Source: an uncultured Magnetospirillum sp. (lineage in GTDB: Bacteria > Pseudomonadota > Alphaproteobacteria > Rhodospirillales > Magnetospirillaceae). Taken from it: a stretch of DNA of 40,740 nt. The DNA is taken from contig NZ_CAINTR010000009.1 in NCBI RefSeq assembly GCF_903853455.1, positions 1 through 40,740 of the forward strand. The letters are read 5' to 3'. The notes under the pieces are model-generated. The model saw only the letters and a program-made list of their open reading frames with translations. It was not told where the DNA came from and ran no database searches. Of the stretch, positions 7,208 through 16,158 are shown one piece after another. How positions within the stretch are numbered: the stretch's first letter is position 1; every line of letters starts with the position of its first letter. A program made the translations under genes and the position numbers.

Positions 7208-7930
7208 CTAAACTTCGGATTGGGTGCGGGCTTCCACCGGCGCGGCGAAGACATAGCCCACCGAGCGGACCGCCCGGATCGGCAGGTTCTCGCCGGTGGC
7301 GACCTGGACCTTGCGGCGCAGGCGGGCCATCACCGCGTCGATGCTGCGGTCGTCGTAGCCGCCCACCGTCTTGCCCAGCGCGGTGGCGATGTCCTCCCGC
7401 GCCACCGAGGCGCCCGGCTCGGCGGTCAGGGTTTGCAGCACGCGGTACTCGGCATTGGTCAACGGCACCTGATGGCCGTTGGGGGTCAGCAGCGACCAGT
7501 TGGCGGCGTCGAAGCCCCAGGCCCGGTGGCCGTCCTCGCGGATATCCACCTTTTCCTCCGGCATCGTCTCGCGCAGACGGCGGGCCAGACTGTGAATCAC
7601 CGCCTCCAATTCGCGGAACTGCACCGGCTTGACCAGATAGGCGTCAGCGCCGGCGGTCAGGCCCAGCACCCGGTCGTCAAGCTGGCCGCGCGCCGTCAGC
7701 ATGACGATGCCGACCTTGGACACCGACCGCAGCCGCGCCGCGATGGAGAAGCCGTCTTCTCCCGGCAGGTTGACGTCAAGCACCAGCAGGTCGGGGGTGA
7801 AGGTGGTCAGCAGGGCGTCCAGCTCCTCGCCGCTGCCGGCGCGCTTCACCGTCATTCCGACCAGGGAAAGGTACCGGAGGATCGATCCGCATAGGTCGGG
7901 ATCGTCCTCGACAACGATGACTTTGATCAT
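7208..7930 (-). CDS. OmpR/PhoB family response regulator (240 aa)
   Basis: Receiver domain at 1-118 with acidic pocket EDD (8-10), phosphoacceptor Asp52 in LLVLDVNLPG, the TAR switch threonine and the lysine of LVKP. The C-terminal winged-helix domain (about 140-230) shows VPLTNAEYRVLQTL, SIDAVMARLRRKV and RAVRSVGYVF. Such proteins activate or repress promoters when phosphorylated. It follows the histidine kinase gene by 61 nt on the same strand and is very likely its partner. The 143 nt between its stop and the TetR promoter region contain no gene. Confidence 0.92.
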   Translation of the reverse strand: MIKVIVVEDDPDLCGSILRYLSLVGMTVKRAGSGEELDALLTTFTPDLLVLDVNLPGEDGFSIAARLRSVSKVGIVMLTARGQLDDRVLGLTAGADAYLVKPVQFRELEAVIHSLARRLRETMPEEKVDIREDGHRAWGFDAANWSLLTPNGHQVPLTNAEYRVLQTLTAEPGASVAREDIATALGKTVGGYDDRSIDAVMARLRRKVQVATGENLPIRAVRSVGYVFAAPVEARTQSEV

Positions 7931-7991
7931 ACCCGAACACCACGGACGTTAATTGTACGCATCGACCATCATACAGAGACCATGCCGTGCA

Positions 7992-10448
7992 TCAAGGCAT
8001 TGACCGATCATTTTCGGGGGAACCCACTTTCAGCGGCAGCCAGACGATAAAGGTCGCTCCCGCTCCCGGCCGGCTGTCGACGGCGATGCTGCCGCCGTGG
8101 AGGTCGACGATCCGGCGCACGATATAAAGGCCGAGGCCGGCGCCCCGCACCCGGTCGGCCTTGGTCGAGCGAAAGAATTTCTCGAAGATGCGCGGCTGCT
8201 CCTCCAGGCTGATGCCGGGGCCGCAATCGGTGACCCTGACCATGGCGCCCTCGCCGTCGCTGGTGACGCTGACGCTCACCGGCGACTTGGGCGGCGAGAA
8301 TTTCAACGCGTTGTCGATCAGGTTGGAGAAGCCGATCCGCAACAAGGTGAGATCGGCCTCGACGAAGACCGGGCGGTCGCAGGTCACCGTCAGCGGGCGA
8401 TTGCCGGCGAAGGGCCGCTTGTCCTCGCACAGCTCGGACAGGACGGCGCCCAGCTCGAATTCAGCGATCTTGAGCGCCATCATGTTCGAATCCAGCCGGT
8501 CGTCGGCCAGGCACACGTCGATCAGGTCGGACATCCGCCGCACCGCCCGACCAATCTTGGCGACCTCGTCCTCGGCCTCCTCGTCCGACGCGGTATAGAT
8601 GCCGAGCAACTGCGACGCCGCCTCGATGATGGCCAGCGGCACCCGGAATTCGTGGGAGACCATGGCGAGGAAATTGCGCTGCTCGCGGAGCGCCTGGTTG
8701 CCGGCCTCCAGCGCCGCTTCCGACCGGATATTGGTCAGCCGCAGGCTTTCTTCCAGCCGCTTGCGGGTGGAAATGTCGTTGAGGCAGATCAGGACGGCAT
8801 CCTGGTTGCGATAGGTGAAGCGGACCGCCGACAACAGGACCCAGCGCTGCTCGTCGGGCCGGCGGCGGATATACAGCTCCGCCCCGAGGACGCAGCCCGT
8901 CTCCTCCAGCGTTTGCAGGAATTGGCCGCGCTCGCCAGGATTGACGTAGAAGTCCTCGGTGGCGAGCGCTTCCGTCTCCTCGCCGGCGACATTCAGCAGA
9001 TCGATGGCGGGCCGGTTGAGAAACATGAACCCACCGCTGGGGAAGCCGGCCACCAGCATGGGGAACGGGGCCGCGTCGAGGATGGCGCGGACCTGATGCT
9101 CGCTCTCCCGCAGGCGATTCTCGGCGGCGCGACGCACCGCGATCTCGGCCGCCAGGGTGGTGTTGGTGTCGGCCAGTTCAGCGGTGCGCAGCGCCACCCG
9201 CCGCTCCAGGTAGCGTTCGGTCCGGCGGGCGGTTTCCAGCCGGTTGGCGTCGATTCCGGCGGTGCGATCCAACAGCCCCAGGCTCAGCAGCAGCATGTGG
9301 GGCACCGCCGCCGCCTGGGCGAACATGTTGATCTCCGGCGTGATGTCGAAGAGGCCGAGGATGCGCAGCAGGATCAGTCCCATGGTCATGATGTAGACCA
9401 GGATGGCCGCCAGGAAGAACCGGGCGACCCGGTCGCCGCGATAGGACAGGGCGACGGCCACATAGGTCGAAATAAACAGCGACACCAGGAAGACCGAGTG
9501 GATGACCGGAGCCACCAGATAGAACCGGTCGAGGAGAACGCTGGCCGCCCACAGGATCATCAGCCGTCCCACCCAGACGTAAATCCGATTGAGGACCGGG
9601 TAGTTGCGCGCCAGATCGAGAACCTTGGAAACGAAGAGCAGCCACAGGCCGGCGCTGACGCTGACGACGACCCCGGACAGCGCGGTGGCGAGCATGGGCG
9701 AATCCGGGACAACGTATTGCGCGATGTATCCCGTCGCCGTGATGTACAGGACCTCCGAGGCGGATATGTAGGCCACGTAGTAGATATAGATGGGGTCCCG
9801 CTTCAGGGCGTACTGAAAGAGGGAGAACAGGATGATGCCGCCCAGGCAACCGTTGACCAGCCCCAGCAGGAACGACTCGCTGGAGGCGTGCTCGGCGAAG
9901 GCGGCGTCGGCCCAGATCTTGACGCTGATCGTCAGCGTCTTGTTGGATTGAATCCGGAGATAGGCGGTCTGCGGCTCGCCGGCGGGAAAGTTGGGAGAGA
10001 ACACGAAGGTGCGGTGGGCCACCGGCCGGGTGGAGAAAGGCGTCCGGCTGCCGGTCTTGACCACGGTGAAGCCGCCGGTCCCGTCGGGGGTGTAGAGGCC
10101 CACATGGTCGAGATGGGGCATCTTGACCTCGATGAACCAGCGGTCGGTGGCGGACGGGTCGCGCTGGACCTGGAAGCGCAGCCAGAAGGCGGAGCGGTCG
10201 TATCCGGCGGAGAGGTTGCCGGGCAGGCGCTGGAAGCGCGCGGCGACCTCGGGGCGCGCCATGTCGTCGATGGAAAGGGTGCCGGACTCGTCGCGCAACA
10301 GATCCATCCGGCCGGCGAAGTCGGCCTGGGTGGTGCTGTCGGTGAGGTGGATCACCTCCGCCCACGCCCCATGAACCGGAGCCGCCAAGGCGACGACCAG
10401 CGTAAGCAGGGCAATCCATTTCCCGAGGCAGTGCCGGCTGTCGATCAT
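7992..10448 (-). CDS. 7TMR-DISM sensor histidine kinase with PAS domain (818 aa)
   Basis: Domain order: signal peptide (1 to about 27, ending AWA), periplasmic 7TMR-DISM type 2 sensor domain (about 30-165), seven membrane segments (about 185-400), coiled coil with RRVALRTAELADTN (about 405-450), PAS (about 455-570), HisKA with H-box MVSHEFRVPLA, and HATPase with N-box IDNALKF and G-box GAGLGLYIV. DISM sensors are thought to bind carbohydrate-like or other small extracellular ligands. Start at ATG 10448, followed by a good signal peptide and preceded by TCGGGA; the longer frame adds an implausible charged leader. The response regulator follows directly. Its promoter region is shared with divergent nifA, whose ATG is 199 nt away. 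Confidence 0.9.
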   Translation of the reverse strand: MIDSRHCLGKWIALLTLVVALAAPVHGAWAEVIHLTDSTTQADFAGRMDLLRDESGTLSIDDMARPEVAARFQRLPGNLSAGYDRSAFWLRFQVQRDPSATDRWFIEVKMPHLDHVGLYTPDGTGGFTVVKTGSRTPFSTRPVAHRTFVFSPNFPAGEPQTAYLRIQSNKTLTISVKIWADAAFAEHASSESFLLGLVNGCLGGIILFSLFQYALKRDPIYIYYVAYISASEVLYITATGYIAQYVVPDSPMLATALSGVVVSVSAGLWLLFVSKVLDLARNYPVLNRIYVWVGRLMILWAASVLLDRFYLVAPVIHSVFLVSLFISTYVAVALSYRGDRVARFFLAAILVYIMTMGLILLRILGLFDITPEINMFAQAAAVPHMLLLSLGLLDRTAGIDANRLETARRTERYLERRVALRTAELADTNTTLAAEIAVRRAAENRLRESEHQVRAILDAAPFPMLVAGFPSGGFMFLNRPAIDLLNVAGEETEALATEDFYVNPGERGQFLQTLEETGCVLGAELYIRRRPDEQRWVLLSAVRFTYRNQDAVLICLNDISTRKRLEESLRLTNIRSEAALEAGNQALREQRNFLAMVSHEFRVPLAIIEAASQLLGIYTASDEEAEDEVAKIGRAVRRMSDLIDVCLADDRLDSNMMALKIAEFELGAVLSELCEDKRPFAGNRPLTVTCDRPVFVEADLTLLRIGFSNLIDNALKFSPPKSPVSVSVTSDGEGAMVRVTDCGPGISLEEQPRIFEKFFRSTKADRVRGAGLGLYIVRRIVDLHGGSIAVDSRPGAGATFIVWLPLKVGSPENDRSMP

Positions 10449-10567
10449 TCCCGAACCGATATTTCCCCGTCTTTCTTCACCGGTACACCGATCCCACCCC
10501 TTGCGCAATCGTCTCGCCGCAGCCCATTTATAGGGCAAGCACCGGTTATGGTGGACGCGGCCGATGG

Positions 10568-10590
10568 ATTTGCATAAGAATCATGCGAAT
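10568..10590. promoter_or_regulatory. imperfect palindrome resembling a Fur-type box, in the nifA leader
   Basis: Arms ATTTGCAT (10568-10575) and ATGCGAAT (10583-10590) match at 7 of 8 positions around the spacer AAGAATC. AT-rich 19-23 bp dyads of this shape are typical of Fur-family operators. It lies between the divergent histidine kinase and nifA genes, 58 nt upstream of the chosen nifA ATG. The binder is inferred by shape only. Confidence 0.35.
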
Positions 10591-10616
10591 AATCATCGAC
10601 TCAGGGGGGATGCTGT

Positions 10617-10634
10617 CCGGATACCCTTATCCGG
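10617..10634 (+). promoter_or_regulatory. hairpin in the 5' leader of nifA
   Basis: Perfect 7-bp stem CCGGATA/TATCCGG with a 4-nt loop, ending 13 nt before the ATG at 10648. It could hide or expose the ribosome binding site GGTGGG just after it. No T-tract follows, so it is not a simple terminator. If the true start is the ATG at 10564 the hairpin would lie in coding sequence. Confidence 0.35.
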
Positions 10635-10647
10635 TGGGATTGTTGGT

Positions 10648-12369
10648 ATGGAAAATAGGGCAAGCGATATGCGGGCGATCCGAGACCGAGCCGACGACAG
10701 TGCGTTGCCGCTGATCGGGATCTATGAGATCAGCAAGATTCTGGGGGCCACCCTCGATCTGGACAAGGCGCTCCACGACGTTCTCAACATTCTGTCGTCG
10801 TATCTGAACATGCGTCACGGCGCGGTGGTGTTCACCGAAGCGCCCGGCCAGCCGGTTCTGGCCGCCGTCACCGGCATGTCGCTTCAGGCGGCGCGGGCCG
10901 GCGGGGTGGCCTATCCCTATGCCGCCGCCGCGCGGGTCATCGCCACCGGCATTCCCATGGTGGTGCCCGACGCCGCCGACGAGCCGCTGCTGGCCGATTT
11001 CGTCCTCGGCAACGAGGCGCTGGAGGACGAACGGATCTCGTTCTTCTGCGTGCCGATCAAGACCACGGAAAAACCGTTCGGAGCCCTGTCGGTGGAGCGC
11101 GCCTGGGACGGCAGCGCCCTGGTGGTGTTCGAGCATGACCTACGCTTCCTGACCATGGTCGCCACCCTGATCGGCCAGACCGCCAGCCTGCACAAGAAGG
11201 TGGTGGCCGACCGCGAGATGCTGATGAGCGATCAGGCGCGGTTGCGTAAGAAGATGGCCGACGTGGCGCCGTCGCTGCCCATTCGCGGCCTCGAGGACGT
11301 GGTCGGCACCTCCGAGGCCATGGCCCATGTCTTCGCCCAGGTCCAGCAGGCCGCCCCGACCAAGGCCACCATCCTGCTGCGCGGCGAAAGCGGCACCGGC
11401 AAGGAACTGGTGGCCCGCGCCATTCATATCCTGTCGCAGCGCTCGACCAAGCCGTTCATCAAGGTCAACTGCGCCGCCCTGTCGGAAAGCGTGCTGGAAT
11501 CGGAATTGTTCGGCCACGAGAAGGGGGCCTTCACCGGCGCCGTCTCCGAGCGCAAGGGCCGCTTCGAACTGGCCAGCGGCGGCACCTTGTTCCTGGACGA
11601 GATCGGCGAGATCTCGTCGAACTTCCAGGCCAAGCTGCTGCGCGTGCTTCAAGAAGGCGAGTTCGAGCGGGTCGGCGGAGCCAAGACCGTCAAGGTCGAT
11701 GTCCGCCTCGTCGCCGCCACCAATCGCGACCTGGAAGCGGCGGTGACCGACGGCAGCTTTCGCGCCGACCTGTATTACCGCCTCAACGTGGTGCCGATCT
11801 TCCTGCCGCCGCTGCGCGAGCGTTCGGGCGACATCCCGTTGCTGGCCATGTACTTCCTCAAGCAGTTCAACGACGAGAACGGCCGCAGCCTCGGTTTTTC
11901 CGAGCAGGCGCTGACGGCGCTGCAATCCTGCTACTTCCCCGGCAATGTCCGCGAGTTGGAAAACTGCGTCTACCGTACCGCCACCATGACCAAGGGCGAA
12001 ACCATCGACGAGATGAACCTGCTCTGTCGTCACGACACCTGTCTGTCCTCGACCCTGTGGCACAAGCGGACCGGCGCCACGGTGTCGCAGCCGGTCAAGG
12101 TTTCGGCCCCCATTCCGGTGCCGACCGGGCCGATGGCGCCCCATTCTCCGCCGCCGTCGGCGTTCGTCCCGCCCGCTGCTCCGCCCGCCGCCGCTCCGCC
12201 GATGTCCGAACCCACCGCCGACCAGGACCTGTCCGAACGCGAGCGTCTGGTCCAGGCCATGGAGCATTGCGGCTGGGTCCAGGCCAAGGCCGCCCGCCTG
12301 CTGGGGCTCACCCCCCGCCAGATCGGCTACGCCCTGAAGAAGCACGACATCGAGGTTCGCCAGCTTTAG
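10648..12369 (+). CDS. nifA: NifA, sigma-54-dependent activator of nitrogen fixation genes (573 aa)
   Basis: Domain order: GAF (about 35-175), AAA+ sigma-54 activation domain with Walker A GESGTGKE (about 246) and sigma-54 contact loop GAFTGA (about 293), a proline-rich linker, and a Fis-type HTH at the C-terminus (AKAARLLGLTPRQIGYALKKH). After the AAA+ core it has cysteines spaced exactly C-x11-C-x19-C-x4-C (from about 426 to 463: LQSC, ENC, LLC, DTC). In alphaproteobacterial NifA this motif makes activity directly oxygen-sensitive, so that is expected here. I prefer the ATG at 10648; an in-frame ATG at 10564 would add 28 residues lying over the palindrome. No nif structural genes are in the window. 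Confidence 0.92.
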   Translation: MENRASDMRAIRDRADDSALPLIGIYEISKILGATLDLDKALHDVLNILSSYLNMRHGAVVFTEAPGQPVLAAVTGMSLQAARAGGVAYPYAAAARVIATGIPMVVPDAADEPLLADFVLGNEALEDERISFFCVPIKTTEKPFGALSVERAWDGSALVVFEHDLRFLTMVATLIGQTASLHKKVVADREMLMSDQARLRKKMADVAPSLPIRGLEDVVGTSEAMAHVFAQVQQAAPTKATILLRGESGTGKELVARAIHILSQRSTKPFIKVNCAALSESVLESELFGHEKGAFTGAVSERKGRFELASGGTLFLDEIGEISSNFQAKLLRVLQEGEFERVGGAKTVKVDVRLVAATNRDLEAAVTDGSFRADLYYRLNVVPIFLPPLRERSGDIPLLAMYFLKQFNDENGRSLGFSEQALTALQSCYFPGNVRELENCVYRTATMTKGETIDEMNLLCRHDTCLSSTLWHKRTGATVSQPVKVSAPIPVPTGPMAPHSPPPSAFVPPAAPPAAAPPMSEPTADQDLSERERLVQAMEHCGWVQAKAARLLGLTPRQIGYALKKHDIEVRQL

Positions 12370-12384
12370 CCGGGACCTCCCCCG

Positions 12385-13080
12385 CTACCCCTTCGTCACC
12401 TTGGCGGTGAAGCGGTAGCCATGGCCGCGGCAGGTCTCGATCAGGTCGTCGGCCAGCTTCTTGCGCAACCGGCTGATCAGGATGTCGATGCTGCGCGGCC
12501 CCGCCTCGGTCTCGGCCGAGCCCAGACTCTCCATCAACTGGTCGCGGCTCTGCATGCGGCCGGCCCGCGCCACCAGGATGCTCAGCAGGTCGAACTCCGC
12601 CGGGGTCAGCTCCAGGGCGCAGCCCTGCGCGTCCGCCACCACCCGCTCGGCGCTGTCCAGGGTCCAGCCGGCGAAGCTGTGGCGGTGGGGATTGCCGCCG
12701 GCGCGGGGGCCGGCGCGGCGGTCGAGCACATTCTTGATGCGGGCCAGCAATTCGCGGGGATAGACCGGCTTGGGCAGGTAGTCGTCGGCGCCGATCTCCA
12801 ACCCCAGGGCGCGGTCGTCGGGAGCGCCCCGCTCGGTCACCATGATGATGCCCACGTCGTGCTTGGCGCGAGTCTCGCGGGCCAGGGCCATGCCGTCGCC
12901 GTCGGGCAGGTTGACGTCCAGCAGGATCAGGTCGATGCCGCCATGGTCCAGCCAGGCGCGCAAGCCGGCGGCGTCCTCGGCCTGGTCGATGCGATAGCCG
13001 GCCTTGGCGGCGCAGGCGGTGATGACCGCCCGGACCGCTTCGTCGTCATCGACCACAAGGATATGGGGCTGGAGCGGCAT
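12385..13080 (-). CDS. OmpR family response regulator, orphan (231 aa)
   Basis: Receiver domain with DDD (11-13), phosphoacceptor Asp55 in LILLDVNLPDGDG and LPKP lysine; winged-helix output domain with LELTPAEFDLLSIL and SIDILISRLRKKL. I start at ATG 13080; a longer in-frame leader (to 13128) has no family resemblance. No kinase lies next to it. It is convergent with nifA (15-nt gap) and divergent from urtA (89-nt gap), so it may share a promoter region with the urea operon and control it, by position only. It resembles the other response regulator at 7208-7930 in overall layout. Confidence 0.9.
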   Translation of the reverse strand: MPLQPHILVVDDDEAVRAVITACAAKAGYRIDQAEDAAGLRAWLDHGGIDLILLDVNLPDGDGMALARETRAKHDVGIIMVTERGAPDDRALGLEIGADDYLPKPVYPRELLARIKNVLDRRAGPRAGGNPHRHSFAGWTLDSAERVVADAQGCALELTPAEFDLLSILVARAGRMQSRDQLMESLGSAETEAGPRSIDILISRLRKKLADDLIETCRGHGYRFTAKVTKG

Positions 13081-13169
13081 GGCGTCCTGCTTCGGTTGCC
13101 TTGGAAAAATACCAGAAACAACGGTCACGTATAGTCCGAGCGGTCAACACCTCGCACGGGAGACTTTCC

Positions 13170-14447
13170 ATGACATCGCTTCGGGCTTTCGGCGCCGGTC
13201 TGCTGGCCGCCGCCTTCCTCCTGCCCTTTACCGCGAACGCGGCCGAGGACACCATCAAGATCGGTGTGCTGCATTCCCTGTCCGGCACCATGGCGATTTC
13301 CGAGACCACCTTGAAGGACACCGTCCTGATGATGGTCGACGACATCAACAAGAAGGGCGGCCTGCTCGGCAAGAAGGTCGAGGCGGTGGTGGTGGACCCG
13401 GCCTCCAACTGGCCGCTGTTCGCCGAGAAGGCGCGCGAGCTGCTGGAGAAGGACAAGGTCGCGGCGGTGTTCGGCTGCTGGACCTCGGTGTCGCGCAAGT
13501 CGGTGCTGCCGGTGTTCGAGCAGTTGGACGGCCTGCTGTTCTACCCGGTGCAGTACGAGGGCGAGGAAAGCTCGCGCAACGTCTTCTACACCGGTGCCGC
13601 CCCCAACCAGCAGGCCATCCCGGCGGTGGACTACCTGATGAGCAAGGATGGCGGCGAGGTGAAGCGCTGGGTCCTGGCCGGCACCGACTACGTCTATCCC
13701 CGCACCACCAACAAGATCCTGGAAGCCTATCTCAAGTCCAAGGGCGTCAAGCCCGAGGACATCATGATCAACTACACCCCGTTCGGTCACAGCGACTGGC
13801 AGACCATCGTCGCCGACATCAAGAAGTTCGGCTCGGCCGGCAAGAAGACCGCCGTGGTCTCCACCATCAACGGCGACGCCAATGTGCCGTTCTATAAGGA
13901 ACTGGCCAATCAGGGCATCAAGGCCGACCAGATCCCCGTCGTCGCCTTCTCGGTGGGCGAGGAAGAGTTGGCCGGCATCGACACCAAGAATCTGGTGGGC
14001 CATCTCGCCGCCTGGAACTACTTCGAATCGGTGAAGGCGCCCGAGAACGACGCCTTCATCAAGCAGTGGCAGACCTTCACCAAGAACCCCAAGCGCGTCA
14101 CCAACGACCCCATGGAAGCCACCTATATCGGCTTCAAGATGTGGACCCAGGCGGTGCAACAGGCCGGCACCACCGACGTGGACGCGGTGCGCCAGGCCAT
14201 GTACGGCCAGAAGGTCAAGAACCTGACCGGCGGCGTGGCGGTGATGAACACCAACCACCACCTGTCCAAGCCGGTGCTGATCGGCGAGATCCAGGCCAAC
14301 GGCCAGTTCCAGACCGTGTGGCGGACCAAGGACGTCATCCGCGCCGACGCCTGGAGCCCCTATATCCCGGAAAGCGCCAAGCTGAAGGCCGACTGGACCT
14401 ATCCTTGGGTCTGCGGCAACTGCGCCGAGCCCAAGTTCAAGATGTAG
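13170..14447 (+). CDS. urtA: UrtA, urea ABC transporter periplasmic binding protein (425 aa)
   Basis: Periplasmic urea receptor of the branched-chain amino acid (HAAT) family. Signal peptide 1-22 (TANA cleavage), then IKIGVLHSLSGTMAISE, typical of UrtA/FmdD. Conserved GCWTSVSRKSVLPVFE and LLFYPVQYEGEESSRNVFYTGA segments belong to the urea/short amide receptors. C-terminal YPWVCGNCAEPKFK is also family-typical. Start at ATG 13170 with GGGAGA about 8 nt upstream; a frame open to 13101 precedes it. First gene of the urt-ure run; a pair of hairpins separates it from urtB. Confidence 0.95.
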   Translation: MTSLRAFGAGLLAAAFLLPFTANAAEDTIKIGVLHSLSGTMAISETTLKDTVLMMVDDINKKGGLLGKKVEAVVVDPASNWPLFAEKARELLEKDKVAAVFGCWTSVSRKSVLPVFEQLDGLLFYPVQYEGEESSRNVFYTGAAPNQQAIPAVDYLMSKDGGEVKRWVLAGTDYVYPRTTNKILEAYLKSKGVKPEDIMINYTPFGHSDWQTIVADIKKFGSAGKKTAVVSTINGDANVPFYKELANQGIKADQIPVVAFSVGEEELAGIDTKNLVGHLAAWNYFESVKAPENDAFIKQWQTFTKNPKRVTNDPMEATYIGFKMWTQAVQQAGTTDVDAVRQAMYGQKVKNLTGGVAVMNTNHHLSKPVLIGEIQANGQFQTVWRTKDVIRADAWSPYIPESAKLKADWTYPWVCGNCAEPKFKM

Positions 14448-14467
14448 GACACAGGCCCCCTCCCCGG

Positions 14468-14531
14468 CCCTCCCCCACCTGCGGCGGGGGAGGGAGATAA
14501 AAGCCCCCTCTCCCGCGAAAGCGGGGGAGGG
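14468..14531 (+). terminator. two tandem GC-rich hairpins between urtA and urtB
   Basis: Hairpin 1 pairs CCCTCCCCC (14468-14476) with GGGGGAGGG (14486-14494). Hairpin 2 pairs 14505-14515 with 14521-14531 (11 bp, one G-T type mismatch, GAAA loop). Neither has a T-tract. In solute-binding-protein operons such hairpins commonly stabilise the 3' end of the first gene's mRNA or partly terminate, giving more receptor than permease. The two also share the GGGGGAGGG word and may be related palindromic repeats. Confidence 0.5.
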
Positions 14532-14577
14532 TCGGGGTGGGGGTAGTTCCACCGGGACGCCTAAGGGAGTTCGCCCC

Positions 14578-16158
14578 TTGAAGATCTTCAAGCTTGCCCT
14601 GCTGGCGTTGCTGGCCGTCGCCTCCCCCGCCTTCGCCGACGATTTCGCCGATGCGGTGCGCGGCCTGAACGCCGACGGCTATTCCGACAAGATCGCCGCC
14701 GCCGAGGCGCTGGCCACCCTGGGCGACGGCCGCGCCGCCCTGGTGCTGGACGCTCTGGCCGACGGCCGCCTCTATGCCGCTCCCGACGGCGCCCTGCTGA
14801 TCGAGCAAGCCGGCGCCTTCACCGACGCCGTCACCCGGGCCGCCGCCTCCGGCGCCGAGGCCACCGCCATCACCGTCAACAACCGCCTGCGCGGCGTGGC
14901 GCGCGGCGCCGCCGGCCGGCTGGCCCTGTTCAGCCCCGACCCGTCCTTGCGCAAACGCGCGGCGGAAGCGGTGCTGGCCCAGCCCAATCCCGAATCCGCC
15001 GAGACCATCCGCACAGCCTTGGCCCGGGAGGCCGACGCCGAGGTCAGGCAGGTCATGACCCTGGCCCTGGCCACCCTGGACCTCGCCGCCGCCGAGCCCG
15101 AGCGCCGCAAGGCCGCCATTGTGGCGCTGAAAGGCTCCTCCAATCCTCAGGTGCGCGGTCAGTTGCAACGCCTGCTGGAGATCGAGGCCGAGCCCCAGGT
15201 CAAGGCCGCCGCCGAAAAGGCGCTGGCCGACATCAATGTCCGCCTGACCCTGGTGGACATGGGCGCCAACATCTTCCAGGGCCTCAGCCTGGGCAGCGTG
15301 CTGCTGCTGGCCGCCATCGGGTTGGCGGTGACCTTCGGCGTCATGGGGGTCATCAACATGGCCCATGGCGAGATGATCATGCTGGGCTCCTATACCGCCT
15401 TCGTGGTCCAGGAGGGGTTCCGCGCCTTCCTGCCGCCCGACTATATCGGCCTCTACCTGCCGGTGGCGGTGCCGGTGGCCTTCGTCGTCACCTTCGCCAT
15501 CGGGGTGGTGCTGGAACGCACCGTCATCCGCTTCCTCTATGGCCGGCCGCTGGAGACCATGCTGGCCACCTGGGGCATCTCGCTGATGCTGCAACAGGCG
15601 GTGCGCAGCATCTTCGGCGCCTCCAACCGCGAGGTCGCCAACCCCGCCTGGATGACCGGCGGCATCGACCTGGCCGGCGGCTTCACCCTGACCTACAACC
15701 GGGTGGTCATCATCGGCTTCTGCCTGGCGGTGCTGGGCGCCCTGGCCGCCCTGCTGCGCTGGTCCAGCTTTGGCCTGCACATGCGCGCCGTCACCCAGAA
15801 CCGCCCCATGGCCGCCGCCATGGGCATTCCCACCGACCGCATCGACGCCGCCACCTTCGGCCTGGGCTCGGGGATCGCCGGCATGGCCGGAGTAGCGCTG
15901 TCCCAGATCGGCAATGTCAGCCCCAATCTGGGCCAGACCTATATCGTCGACTCGTTCATGGTGGTGGTGTTCGGCGGCGTCGGCAGCCTGTGGGGCACCC
16001 TGGTCGGCGCCCTGTCGCTGGGTCTGGTCAACAAGGTGCTGGAACCCTATGCCGGCGCCATGCTGGGCAAGATCCTGGTGCTGGTGGTCGTCATCCTGTT
16101 CATCCAGAAACGCCCGCGCGGGCTGTTCGCCCTCAAGGGAAGGTCGGTGGACTCATGA
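14578..16158 (+). CDS. urtB: UrtB, urea ABC transporter permease with helical N-terminal extension (526 aa)
   Basis: Inner-membrane permease, LivH family. Signal peptide 1-21 (SPAFA), then an alanine-rich helical, HEAT-like region of about 200 residues before the first membrane segment (LGSVLLLAAIGLAVTFGVMG near 232). The permease half has the expected NMAHGEMIMLGSY and FMVVVFGGVGSLWGTLVGAL segments. The long N-terminal extension is typical of UrtB rather than LivH. Starts with TTG at 14578, preceded by AAGGGAG about 8 nt upstream. Stop overlaps urtC by 4 nt (ATGA). Confidence 0.93.
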   Translation: MKIFKLALLALLAVASPAFADDFADAVRGLNADGYSDKIAAAEALATLGDGRAALVLDALADGRLYAAPDGALLIEQAGAFTDAVTRAAASGAEATAITVNNRLRGVARGAAGRLALFSPDPSLRKRAAEAVLAQPNPESAETIRTALAREADAEVRQVMTLALATLDLAAAEPERRKAAIVALKGSSNPQVRGQLQRLLEIEAEPQVKAAAEKALADINVRLTLVDMGANIFQGLSLGSVLLLAAIGLAVTFGVMGVINMAHGEMIMLGSYTAFVVQEGFRAFLPPDYIGLYLPVAVPVAFVVTFAIGVVLERTVIRFLYGRPLETMLATWGISLMLQQAVRSIFGASNREVANPAWMTGGIDLAGGFTLTYNRVVIIGFCLAVLGALAALLRWSSFGLHMRAVTQNRPMAAAMGIPTDRIDAATFGLGSGIAGMAGVALSQIGNVSPNLGQTYIVDSFMVVVFGGVGSLWGTLVGALSLGLVNKVLEPYAGAMLGKILVLVVVILFIQKRPRGLFALKGRSVDS

